Part shown: positions 4,579 to 10,204 of the stretch, in pieces
How the letters are laid out: every line of letters begins with the position of its first letter
How positions within the stretch are numbered: the stretch's first letter is position 1
Position numbers and translations under genes: made by a program
Assembly (NCBI GenBank): GCA_030602145.1
Contig: JAUWAH010000048.1
Coordinates: 1-10,204, forward strand
DNA: 10,204 nucleotides
Direction of reading: 5' to 3'
DNA from: Desulfobulbus sp.
GTDB taxonomy: Bacteria > Desulfobacterota > Desulfobulbia > Desulfobulbales > Desulfobulbaceae
Notes under the pieces: model-generated
What the model was told of the DNA's origin: nothing
Databases searched by the model: none
Seen by the model: the letters and a program-made list of their open reading frames with translations, nothing else

Positions 4579-7242
4579 ATGAAAAAATCGCAGCGTGACC
4601 ATATTTCTTCAATGGATGATTTTGAAGATCTGACCCTTTTTGCCAATGAATCGTTTGATACGCAAGACGTCGATCTTTTTGAATTCACCAGTGAGGAATC
4701 CTCGCCGCTGACGCGGCTCAAATCGATCATCCTGTCGTTGGATTGGGAAATCAACGACGAGATCCTCCAGGAACTGGACGATGAACTGGTCAACCTGCAA
4801 GCCATGTGGCAGGGGGACAAGGTCGCCGAGGTCTACCTGCAGGGGCTCAGTAAGATCGGCAGCTATATCCGGACAAAAGGGGCGTACGCCCACCCCAATT
4901 CTATCAAGCTGCTCCTGACCTTCTTCTACAATTTCGAGAAAATCATCTCGTCCGAGCAGATCACTGGCGAGCAGATCACCCAGTTGCTGAAGGGAGATGT
5001 CCGCAAATTCAAGATACTGCAGTACCAGATCAACCAAAGCGAGACCACCGCTCCGGCCGTCGGCGATGCGCTCTTGTCCACCGAACAAAGTGGTGCCGCC
5101 CCAGCCCCCAGCCCAGCCCCTGAGCCGGAAGATCCCTCCAAGCAATTGAAGGCCGCCATTCTCAGTCTGGACTGGGAGGTCACCGATGAGAGCCTGCGCC
5201 AGTTCAACGACAAGATCGCCGGATTTTACCCTCATATAACCGATAACAAGCCGGCATTAGTGCTGGTTCAGGGACTGCAAGCACTCGGCGACTACATTGC
5301 CGAAGAGAGGGCCGATGCCCATCCCGAAGCTTTCATCCTGCTCCATGCTTTCAACGAAGCCCTGGACCAGGTCCTGCATCCGGAAGCGCACCGACTGGAT
5401 CAGGGAGGTGTCCAGGAATTGCTCGTTGACCGGATCAATCGGTTAAACAACCTGAAACTGCTGATCACCTCTCCTTCAGGCGCTCTGGTTGACGATCAAC
5501 GGATTGACGAGGTGGTCGAGGAACTCAGCGCTCCCGTTGCCGTGGAACAGCCGGCCCCCGCTGTCGAGAAAACCCAGCCGGAGGCCGTTGCTTCCATCTC
5601 GCCTGCCGAAGCGCCGGCCATCGATAGGGGGGTCGGTCAAGCACCCGAGCCCGCACCATCCACCGACAGTCTGGAGGCGGAGATTGACACCCTGTTCAAC
5701 ATGGATGCCATGCCGGCCATGGAATCCGCCGATGTCCAGTATCCCGACGAAGTGCTGCCTCCGGACGCCATCCACCCCATCGAGGATGAGTTGCCCGATG
5801 ATTTCATCGAATCGCAACTCAGCAGCAAACGTGGCCTGATGCCGGCCTTGGCCGATGCCGAGGAATCGTCCGGTTTCAACGAGAACGCACAACCTCTGGA
5901 TCTGCCCACCCAGAGCGATCTTGCCGAACAATTGGATTTTCTCTTCGCCGACTCGGAGTCAAGCGGCGAATCGGCAATCACCTTTTCCGCCCTCGATTCC
6001 GCTGAACTGGAACTGGCCATCGCCCATGACGACGATGAGCCCGTGGCTACGGCCGATGGCAATGAGGCTGACGAGGATCTTGAAGAGGCTACAGCACCAT
6101 TCCTGTCAGCCCTGTCCGACGCGGAGATACCGGAGGGGCGCGAAGATGAGGCCCTGGAGTTGGAGACTGCCGTCCCCGACAGCAATGTTTTCGACATCCA
6201 GAGTAAACTGGACAGCTTCTTTGCCGACGCCGACGCCGACGAGGAGCCCTTGGAGGCAACCGCTCCCGCATCAACAGCCGTCGACGAAATTGAGCAGGAA
6301 CTGTTTTTCGACGAGGAAGACACCGTCCAGGCTGCTTTGGCTGACAGCGAGGAGGATCGTGGTTTTTCCGAGGAGGCCGAGGTCGCAGCCCTCAGTTTCA
6401 CGCCCTTGGATGAAATCGAGGAAAAGCTTGATTTCTTCTTTGGCACCGACACTGAAGATGAATCCGACGCAGCCCTGGGCATGGGCGATGTGACGATGCG
6501 GCAGCCATTGGAGGAGGCTTTGGATTTGACGGTCGGCGCACCGGAAACGGTGGCTGATATCGCGCCGGCCCTCTCCGGTTTGGCAAGCGACGAGCCGACG
6601 GTTGAGGAAGATTTTGATCTGTTGGCGGATGAAGACCAGCCGGTCGAGGAACTCACCGGGGCGCTCGACGCCTTTTTCGTGGAAGACCAGGAAACCGAAC
6701 CTCCTCTCTTCACCCCGGTCGACGAGTTGACTTCAGCCCTGGAAGCCACCATGGCCGATGACCAACCCGATTCCGCCGAGATCCAGCTGGCAACCCTGGG
6801 CGCCTTGTTGCCGGCGGTGGTTCGAGCCCCGGCCCGCGACAACATCGTCAAGGCCGTGGAGGCCATCGTCGCCCTCAAGCAACTGGATCTGTCGGCCACC
6901 CAGTTGGCCCTGGTGCAGTTGCTGGAATCGGTGCTCACCCTGCTGATCCGGTTGCCCACCAGGGAGGACGCCGCCACCGAAAAACTGGTGAACCACCTCT
7001 ACCAACAGCTCATTGCCGAGCACGGTCAACTGGACGTTCTAGCCGAAGCCGTTGGTCGGTATACCACCTGGCTGCAACAGGCCACCGCCATCATGCCGGT
7101 TGTACCGGCCGCCAGCGATCAGGACCAGGAAACATCCTTCACCTACACGGGCAAGGAACTGTATTTCGAACTGGCCGAGCTTCGCTCCCATATCCGTGAC
7201 GAGTTCGTCAAACTCCGCCGCGAATTGCACCACCACAAATAG
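4579..7242 (+). CDS. Large acidic multi-domain protein of unknown family, linked to Roadblock-MglA
   Basis: I do not recognise a named family. The 887-residue protein has no signal peptide or membrane segment, so it is probably cytoplasmic. Residues 47-123 and 190-266 are two copies of a helical domain sharing L-K-x-x-I-L-S-L-D-W-E, Q-G-L...G-x-Y-I, and A-H-P. Each is followed by a short helical segment. A Pro/Ala linker lies at 171-186. Residues 310-730 are very rich in Asp, Glu and Ala and probably disordered. They carry seven short motifs (see the repeat entry). Residues 731-835 look helical again, with a Leu-rich core. Residues 858-885 form a likely coiled coil ending in HHHK. ATG 4579 is the first start in this frame after mglA; its ribosome site is weak (a GGAGG at 4555-4559 is too far away). 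It lies 37 bases after mglA and before a terminator, so it likely works with the GTPase as scaffold or effector (inference). Confidence 0.88.
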   Translation: MKKSQRDHISSMDDFEDLTLFANESFDTQDVDLFEFTSEESSPLTRLKSIILSLDWEINDEILQELDDELVNLQAMWQGDKVAEVYLQGLSKIGSYIRTKGAYAHPNSIKLLLTFFYNFEKIISSEQITGEQITQLLKGDVRKFKILQYQINQSETTAPAVGDALLSTEQSGAAPAPSPAPEPEDPSKQLKAAILSLDWEVTDESLRQFNDKIAGFYPHITDNKPALVLVQGLQALGDYIAEERADAHPEAFILLHAFNEALDQVLHPEAHRLDQGGVQELLVDRINRLNNLKLLITSPSGALVDDQRIDEVVEELSAPVAVEQPAPAVEKTQPEAVASISPAEAPAIDRGVGQAPEPAPSTDSLEAEIDTLFNMDAMPAMESADVQYPDEVLPPDAIHPIEDELPDDFIESQLSSKRGLMPALADAEESSGFNENAQPLDLPTQSDLAEQLDFLFADSESSGESAITFSALDSAELELAIAHDDDEPVATADGNEADEDLEEATAPFLSALSDAEIPEGREDEALELETAVPDSNVFDIQSKLDSFFADADADEEPLEATAPASTAVDEIEQELFFDEEDTVQAALADSEEDRGFSEEAEVAALSFTPLDEIEEKLDFFFGTDTEDESDAALGMGDVTMRQPLEEALDLTVGAPETVADIAPALSGLASDEPTVEEDFDLLADEDQPVEELTGALDAFFVEDQETEPPLFTPVDELTSALEATMADDQPDSAEIQLATLGALLPAVVRAPARDNIVKAVEAIVALKQLDLSATQLALVQLLESVLTLLIRLPTREDAATEKLVNHLYQQLIAEHGQLDVLAEAVGRYTTWLQQATAIMPVVPAASDQDQETSFTYTGKELYFELAELRSHIRDEFVKLRRELHHHK
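5671..6765 (+). repeat. Coding array of seven acidic-flanked short linear motifs in the large acidic protein
   Basis: The core is hydrophobic-x-x-x-(Leu/Ile)-Asp-x-(Phe/Leu)-Phe followed by acidic residues. Copies by residue: 365-376 (EIDTLF), 448-460 (QLDFLF), 540-552 (KLDSFF), 571-581 (degenerate, ELFF), 613-626 (KLDFFF), 692-705 (ALDAFF) and 717-729 (degenerate, ALEATM). Copies two, three, five and six are preceded 25-29 residues earlier by an A-L-(A/S) box, mostly A-L-(A/S)-D-(A/S)-E. The true repeat is thus about 40 residues long. Copies five and seven are also preceded by F-T-P-(L/V)-D-E. Divergence between copies indicates an old, selected array rather than recent DNA slippage. Confidence 0.8.
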
Positions 7243-7267
7243 GCGAAAACCGCCACGCCTTTACCAC

Positions 7268-7305
7268 GGGGATCGGAGCGCAGCTCCGGTCCCTTTCTTA
7301 TTTTC
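7268..7305 (+). terminator. Rho-independent-type terminator after the large acidic protein gene
   Basis: GGATCGGAGC (7270-7279), loop GCA, and GCTCCGGTCC (7283-7292) form a 10-bp stem with one G-U pair, extendable by one or two pairs outward. A T-rich tail follows at 7294-7305 on the + strand. It begins 25 bases after the stop of the acidic protein gene. The tail overlaps the stop codon of convergent yejE. In the - direction the hairpin lies just past the yejE stop but lacks a U-tract. Confidence 0.7.
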
Positions 7306-8332
7306 TGGGATCAAACGCCTCCCGCAGGGCTTCGCCAATGAAGATGAGGAGGATCAAGGTCCCCACCAAGACCACGAAGGTGGAGAGTGACAGCCACCAT
7401 GCCTCGATGTTGGCCTTGCCCTGGGCCAGCAGTTCGCCAAGGCTCGGGGTCGAAGGTGGAACGCCGAGCCCGAGGAAGTCGAGGCTGGTCAGGGCAAGAA
7501 TGGCACCGGACATGCGAAAGGGCAGAAAGGTGATCACCGGGGTCATGCTGTTGGGCAGGAGATGGCGGCCCATGATGGTGAAATTGGAAACCCCGAGTGC
7601 CTTGGCCGCCTTGACATACTCCATGTTTCTCCCCTTGAGGAACTCAGCCCGCACATAGTCGGACAGCCCCATCCAGCCAAACATGGACAGCAGGACCAGA
7701 AGCAGGAGCAGACTCGGCTTAAAAATGGAGGCGAAGATGATCAGCAGGTACAGTTCGGGCATGGAACCCCACAGTTCGATGAACCGCTGCATGAACAGAT
7801 CGAGCCGGCCACCGAAGTATCCCTGCAAGCCGCCGGCCGCGATCCCGAGCAAGGTCCCAACGGCGGTCAGTGCCAACCCGAAGAGCACACTGAGACGAAA
7901 TCCGTACAGCAGCCTCGCCAAAACATCACGGCCGCGGTCATCGGTACCGAGGTAATTTTCCTGGCTGGGCGGCGACGGCGTCGGTCGATCGAGGGCCTGA
8001 TTGATGGAATTGTAGCTGTGGGGATTGAGAGGAAAGACAACGAAATTGCCACCACTGGTCAATCGCTCCCGGATATAGGGGTCGCGGTAATCGGTCTCGG
8101 TTTCGAAATCACCGCCGAACACCGTTTCCGGATACATCCGTAAGAGCGGATAATAGAACTGCTGCTCATACCGGACCAACAACGGCCGATCATTGCTGAG
8201 CACTTCGGCAAACAGACTGACGCCGAACAGCACCAGGAACAGGACGAGGGAAACAAAACCGCGGCGGTTCTGCTTGAACCGCAGCCATCTTTTTCGTCCG
8301 AGACTGATCGGTCTGCCCTGTTCCCGCACCAT
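7298..8332 (-). CDS. yejE: YejE-type ABC transporter permease (peptide/microcin C importer family)
   Basis: This 344-residue inner-membrane permease matches E. coli YejE along its length. It has the N-terminal RF.QNRRG..SL..FLVLFG segment with the first membrane helix (24-45), then a periplasmic insert (46-125) with NDRPLLVRY and the PSPPS..N-x-LGTDD-GRDVLAR junction (117-140). The transport domain has further helices near 143-168, 194-216 and 262-285. The ATPase-contact (EAA) loop is YVKAAKALGVSNFTIMGRHLLPN (239-261), and the protein ends in IGEALREAFDP. I chose ATG 8332 because AGGGAG lies seven bases upstream. The longer reading from 8380 would add 16 residues that E. coli YejE does not have and would overlap yejB. 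The start lies four bases after the yejB stop, so translation is probably coupled. It forms the pore with YejB. The ATPase YejF is not downstream here. Confidence 0.93.
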   Translation of the reverse strand: MVREQGRPISLGRKRWLRFKQNRRGFVSLVLFLVLFGVSLFAEVLSNDRPLLVRYEQQFYYPLLRMYPETVFGGDFETETDYRDPYIRERLTSGGNFVVFPLNPHSYNSINQALDRPTPSPPSQENYLGTDDRGRDVLARLLYGFRLSVLFGLALTAVGTLLGIAAGGLQGYFGGRLDLFMQRFIELWGSMPELYLLIIFASIFKPSLLLLLVLLSMFGWMGLSDYVRAEFLKGRNMEYVKAAKALGVSNFTIMGRHLLPNSMTPVITFLPFRMSGAILALTSLDFLGLGVPPSTPSLGELLAQGKANIEAWWLSLSTFVVLVGTLILLIFIGEALREAFDPRK

Positions 8333-8336
8333 CGGC

Positions 8337-9380
8337 CTACTCCCTGCCCTCGAAGCTGATGCGAGGGTCGACCAGAACATAGGACAGGTCGGACAACAGC
8401 CGGGAAACGAGGCCGATGATGGTAAAAAAGTAAAGCGTCCCCAGGACCACCGGATAATCGCGGTTCATGACCGACTGATAGGCCAACAGGCCCATGCCGT
8501 CGAGGGAAAAGATGGTTTCGATCAGCAGGCTGCCGGTGAAGAAGGCGGTGATGAAACTGCCCGGAAAACCGGTGATGATTGGAATGATGGCGTTGCGGAA
8601 GACGTGCTTGTAGAGCACCTGCCCCTCTTCCAGCCCCTTGGCGCGGGCGGTGATCACGTACTGCTTGCGGATCTCCTCGAGAAACGAGTTCTTGGTCAGC
8701 AGGGTCATCACCGCCAGGCTGCCGACGGTGGACGCGGTGATCGGCAGCACCATGTGCCAGAGGTAATCCAAGATTTTCCCCACCAGGCTCAATGTATGCC
8801 AATGGTCGGAAACCAATCCCCGCAGGGGAAAGATATTCCAGAAACTGCCGCCGCCGAAGAGCACGATCAGGACAATGCCGAGCACAAAGCCGGGAATGGC
8901 ATAACCGATCAGGATCACCGAGCTGGTCACGACATCGAAGGTGGATCCGTCGCGCACCGCCTTGGCGATACCCAAGGGGATGCAGACAGAATACACTATG
9001 AAAAAACTCCACAGCCCAAGCGACATCGACACCGGCAGCTTGGCGATCACCAATTCGACGACACTCATGTGGTGGTAATAGGAGCGGCCGAAATCAAAGA
9101 CCAGGTACTGGCCCATCATGGTCACGAAACGTTGCCAGGCCGGCTGGTCGAATCCGTAGAATTTCTTCAGTTGTTCGATCCGCTCCTGGTCCAGCCCCTT
9201 GTTGCCCTGGTACAACCCGCCGCCGCCGGTCTCGCCGCCGGCACCGTAACCGCTCAACTGCGCCATCAGCCGCTCCACCGGCCCACCGGGAACGAACTGG
9301 GTGACGACAAAAGTGATGAGCATGATCCCGAACAGGGTCGGAATCATCAACAGGAGACGTTTGAGGATGTACATCGCCAT
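8337..9380 (-). CDS. yejB: YejB-type ABC transporter permease (peptide/microcin C importer family)
   Basis: This 347-residue inner-membrane protein has the DppB-like permease layout. Membrane helix 1 is at residues 5-28, ending in the family signature QFVPGGPVE. A periplasmic Gly-rich segment follows (44-62), then KGLDQE and a YGFDQP motif. Helices lie near 117-138, 150-176, 206-226, 265-288 and 312-329. The ATPase-contact loop is KQYVITARAKGLEEGQVLYKHVFRNA split over 239-264. The C-terminus SYVLVDPRISFEGR is nearly that of E. coli YejB. ATG 9380 is preceded by GAGGAG (9387-9392) with a six-base spacer. It pairs with YejE to form the channel of an oligopeptide-type importer. In enterobacteria this system takes up microcin C and peptides and also includes YejA and YejF. 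Neither is in this window, so both must be elsewhere or the set is incomplete. Confidence 0.94.
   Translation of the reverse strand: MAMYILKRLLLMIPTLFGIMLITFVVTQFVPGGPVERLMAQLSGYGAGGETGGGGLYQGNKGLDQERIEQLKKFYGFDQPAWQRFVTMMGQYLVFDFGRSYYHHMSVVELVIAKLPVSMSLGLWSFFIVYSVCIPLGIAKAVRDGSTFDVVTSSVILIGYAIPGFVLGIVLIVLFGGGSFWNIFPLRGLVSDHWHTLSLVGKILDYLWHMVLPITASTVGSLAVMTLLTKNSFLEEIRKQYVITARAKGLEEGQVLYKHVFRNAIIPIITGFPGSFITAFFTGSLLIETIFSLDGMGLLAYQSVMNRDYPVVLGTLYFFTIIGLVSRLLSDLSYVLVDPRISFEGRE
8340..8345 (-). promoter_or_regulatory. Ribosome binding site fixing the yejE start
   Basis: AGGGAG on the - strand sits seven bases before ATG 8332 and lies inside the last codons of yejB. It supports the shorter yejE reading over an upstream in-frame ATG at 8380, which would overlap yejB by 44 bases. 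Confidence 0.7.
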
Positions 9381-9453
9381 CGGTCGCTCCTCACCCTGCT
9401 GCCGCGGGTGCGGTGTTCCGCTCGCCGTCGCTGTCGACCGGCACGGTCATGTA

Positions 9454-9864
9454 TCAGGAAATCCTGATGGAGGAGAGAAAATCCGGCTCGTCATTCTGAG
9501 CGGCCGGTTTCCGCTGCCGCTCGGCCACACGGATCGGTTCCGCAGGCTGGGCCTCGGGCTCCGGTTCGAAGCCGGGTTCGACAAAGGCTGTCCGCGGAGG
9601 CGCAACGGCCTGCCGAGACCGGATAACCGGTTGGGGAGGCGGCGCGACGACAACGATCGGTTCGTCGACCAATCGCTCCTGCCCCACCGGCTTCTTGAGA
9701 AAGGCAAGCACGCCGTCCTGGAGCAGGGTCACACTGACCAATTCCCAGCCTTGGCCGCCCATCTGGTTGAGGGTCTTTTCCATCTCCTCGTCATCGACAT
9801 ACTTATCACCCAACAGGCCATCCTTCGTGAATTCAAAAAGCATGGTCCGATATTGCCACAGCAT
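9454..9864 (-). CDS. DUF4177-type small protein with Pro-rich C-terminal tail
   Basis: This 136-residue protein is not known to be an enzyme. Residues 1-58 look like a DUF4177 domain: W-x-Y-(K/R)-T at 3-7, a helix with D-D-E-E-M-E-K-T-L-N at 24-33, G-x-x-G-W-E-L-V-S-V at 37-45, and a final strand GVLAFLKKP. The rest (60-125) is Pro/Ala/Glu-rich and probably disordered, ending in a separate tip DEPDFLSSIRIS. There is no signal peptide or membrane helix. I took ATG 9864 rather than a start at 9933 because AAGGAG lies six bases before it and the domain begins at this Met. It lies 73 bases upstream of yejB on the same strand and may be co-transcribed. No functional tie to the importer can be read from the sequence. 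Confidence 0.82.
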   Translation of the reverse strand: MLWQYRTMLFEFTKDGLLGDKYVDDEEMEKTLNQMGGQGWELVSVTLLQDGVLAFLKKPVGQERLVDEPIVVVAPPPQPVIRSRQAVAPPRTAFVEPGFEPEPEAQPAEPIRVAERQRKPAAQNDEPDFLSSIRIS

Positions 9865-9870
9865 GTTCTT

Positions 9871-9876
9871 CTCCTT
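9871..9876 (-). promoter_or_regulatory. Ribosome binding site fixing the DUF4177 protein start
   Basis: A perfect AAGGAG on the - strand lies six bases before ATG 9864. The 23 extra residues of the longer in-frame reading to 9933 are basic and unlike the domain, so they are taken as untranslated leader. Confidence 0.75.
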
Positions 9877-10036
9877 CCGTCTCTCGCGTTGACACGCCGT
9901 GCTCCTTTCTGCACCCTTTCCGTTAGGTGGCATGGAGCCGGCAATTATCCGCCTCGCGGCGTTGATCGATATTCAACGGCACACACCGGCCTCATTCGGA
10001 GAAGAGGAGATGCGTACCCATTCGTCGACTTGGCAC

Positions 10037-10058
10037 TCACCGGGCTCAAGCCCGGTGA
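10037..10058. repeat. Perfect inverted repeat (REP-like hairpin)
   Basis: TCACCGGGCT (10037-10046) and AGCCCGGTGA (10049-10058) are exact reverse complements separated by CA. This gives a very stable GC-rich stem. No T-tract follows on either strand, so an intrinsic terminator is unlikely. An intergenic REP-type element or a protein-binding dyad fits better. Confidence 0.65.
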
Positions 10059-10130
10059 AGCGTACATCGGGCCGGTTTCAAAAACGCAAATTGTACCAGC
10101 TTCGGAGGAAAAATCCATCAGATATGAGGC

Positions 10131-10177
10131 TTTTGCAAAAAGACGGTTGAGTCATTCCCGAGGTAGTCATCGGGAAT
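10131..10177. repeat. MITE/REP-like element: TTTTGCAAAA palindrome plus TTCCCGA/TCGGGAA hairpin
   Basis: TTTTGCAAAA (10131-10140) is a perfect palindrome. It is followed by ATTCCCGA (10154-10161), an eight-base loop and TCGGGAAT (10170-10177), an exact inverted repeat, then CCAG. The form TCATTCCCG-n-CGGGAATCCAG is, from general knowledge, a common dispersed intergenic repeat in deltaproteobacterial and other genomes. Only one copy is in this window, so dispersal cannot be shown here, and the element may continue past the window edge. Confidence 0.5.
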
Positions 10178-10204
10178 CCAGTCCTGGAAAAATCAATGAG
10201 TTCT

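Larger units (their letters stand above)
9865..10204. other. Non-coding right end (340 bases) with inverted repeats
   Basis: No convincing gene is seen on either strand. The region should hold the promoter of the - strand DUF4177/yej genes. A GATAAT (9949-9944, - strand) is the best -10, but no -35 lies at normal spacing. GTTGA (9961-9965) and TCAAC (9973-9977) form a short dyad just upstream of it that could be an operator, on weak evidence. Beyond 10030 the DNA carries the two repeats listed separately. Confidence 0.6.

Noticed and set aside
5637..6977. 446-codon open frame on the - strand inside the acidic protein gene
   Set aside because: Its product is a monotonous Ser/Ala/Lys-rich chain, as expected from the complement of Glu/Asp/Ala codons. 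The + strand protein has clear domains and repeats, so this is a shadow.
8333..8380. Longer yejE start at 8380
   Set aside because: It would overlap yejB by 44 bases and add residues unlike YejE. The ATG at 8332 has a good ribosome site.
8059..9012. 317-codon - strand frame overlapping yejB and yejE in another phase
   Set aside because: It is fully covered by the real permease genes and shows no domain pattern.
9391..9450. 19-codon - strand frame between the DUF4177 gene and yejB
   Set aside because: It ends next to the yejB ribosome site, which would suit a coupling leader peptide, but there is no Shine-Dalgarno at proper distance and no distinctive codons.
8193..9467. 424-codon open frame on the + strand opposite yejBE
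   Set aside because: It lies antisense to two unmistakable permeases, and its product is a His/Gln/Asp-rich low-information sequence.
9453..9468. ATCAGGA/TCCTGAT inverted repeat at the DUF4177 stop
   Set aside because: The stem is short with a two-base loop and no T-tract. It overlaps the coding end and is probably chance.
9899..10150. 83-codon + strand frame in the right-end intergenic region
   Set aside because: It has a GTG start, no ribosome site and a basic, patternless product, and it runs through both inverted repeats.

Overview
The window reads as a chromosomal segment of a GC-rich, motile Gram-negative bacterium, most likely a Desulfobacterota/deltaproteobacterial lineage. This is inferred from gene content: a Roadblock protein next to an MglA-type polarity GTPase, c-di-GMP-binding PilZ proteins beside a FliK/FlhB-tail pair, and a TCATTCCCGA...TCGGGAAT type intergenic repeat. 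No 16S, tRNA or housekeeping marker is present to fix the taxon.

Layout. (1) Bases 2-1218 hold two tandem paralogous PilZ proteins on the + strand; the first is cut by the window edge. (2) Bases 1357-3196 hold a FliK-like protein with a C-terminal hook-length-control type domain, followed by a stand-alone FlhB cytoplasmic-tail protein (a YlqG/YlqH-like pair). With the PilZ genes this looks like the end of a motility operon. (3) A 257-base gap with a candidate sigma70 promoter and an A/T-rich hairpin leads into a second + strand unit: a Roadblock/LC7 protein (3454-3855), an MglA GTPase (3936-4541) and an 887-residue acidic protein (4579-7242) that I do not recognise as a named family. This unit ends in a hairpin terminator. 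(4) Convergent on the - strand are a DUF4177-type small protein (9454-9864), yejB (8337-9380) and yejE (7298-8332), the two permeases of a peptide-type ABC importer. No yejA or yejF is visible. (5) The right end (9865-10204) is non-coding and carries two inverted repeats of REP/MITE type.

The most interesting part is the Roadblock-MglA-acidic protein unit. The acidic protein has two copies of a roughly 77-residue helical domain at its N-terminus. It then has a long, acidic, probably disordered region with seven spaced copies of a short motif (hydrophobic-x-x-x-hydrophobic-Asp-x-Phe/Leu-Phe with downstream acidic residues), and finally a helical C-terminal domain with a coiled coil. The motif resembles the C-terminal tail of Myxococcus MglB and the N-terminal CheY-binding peptide of FliM, both recalled from memory. 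The Roadblock protein here is short and lacks such a tail. A plausible but untested reading is that the acidic protein is a multivalent scaffold or effector for the MglA switch.
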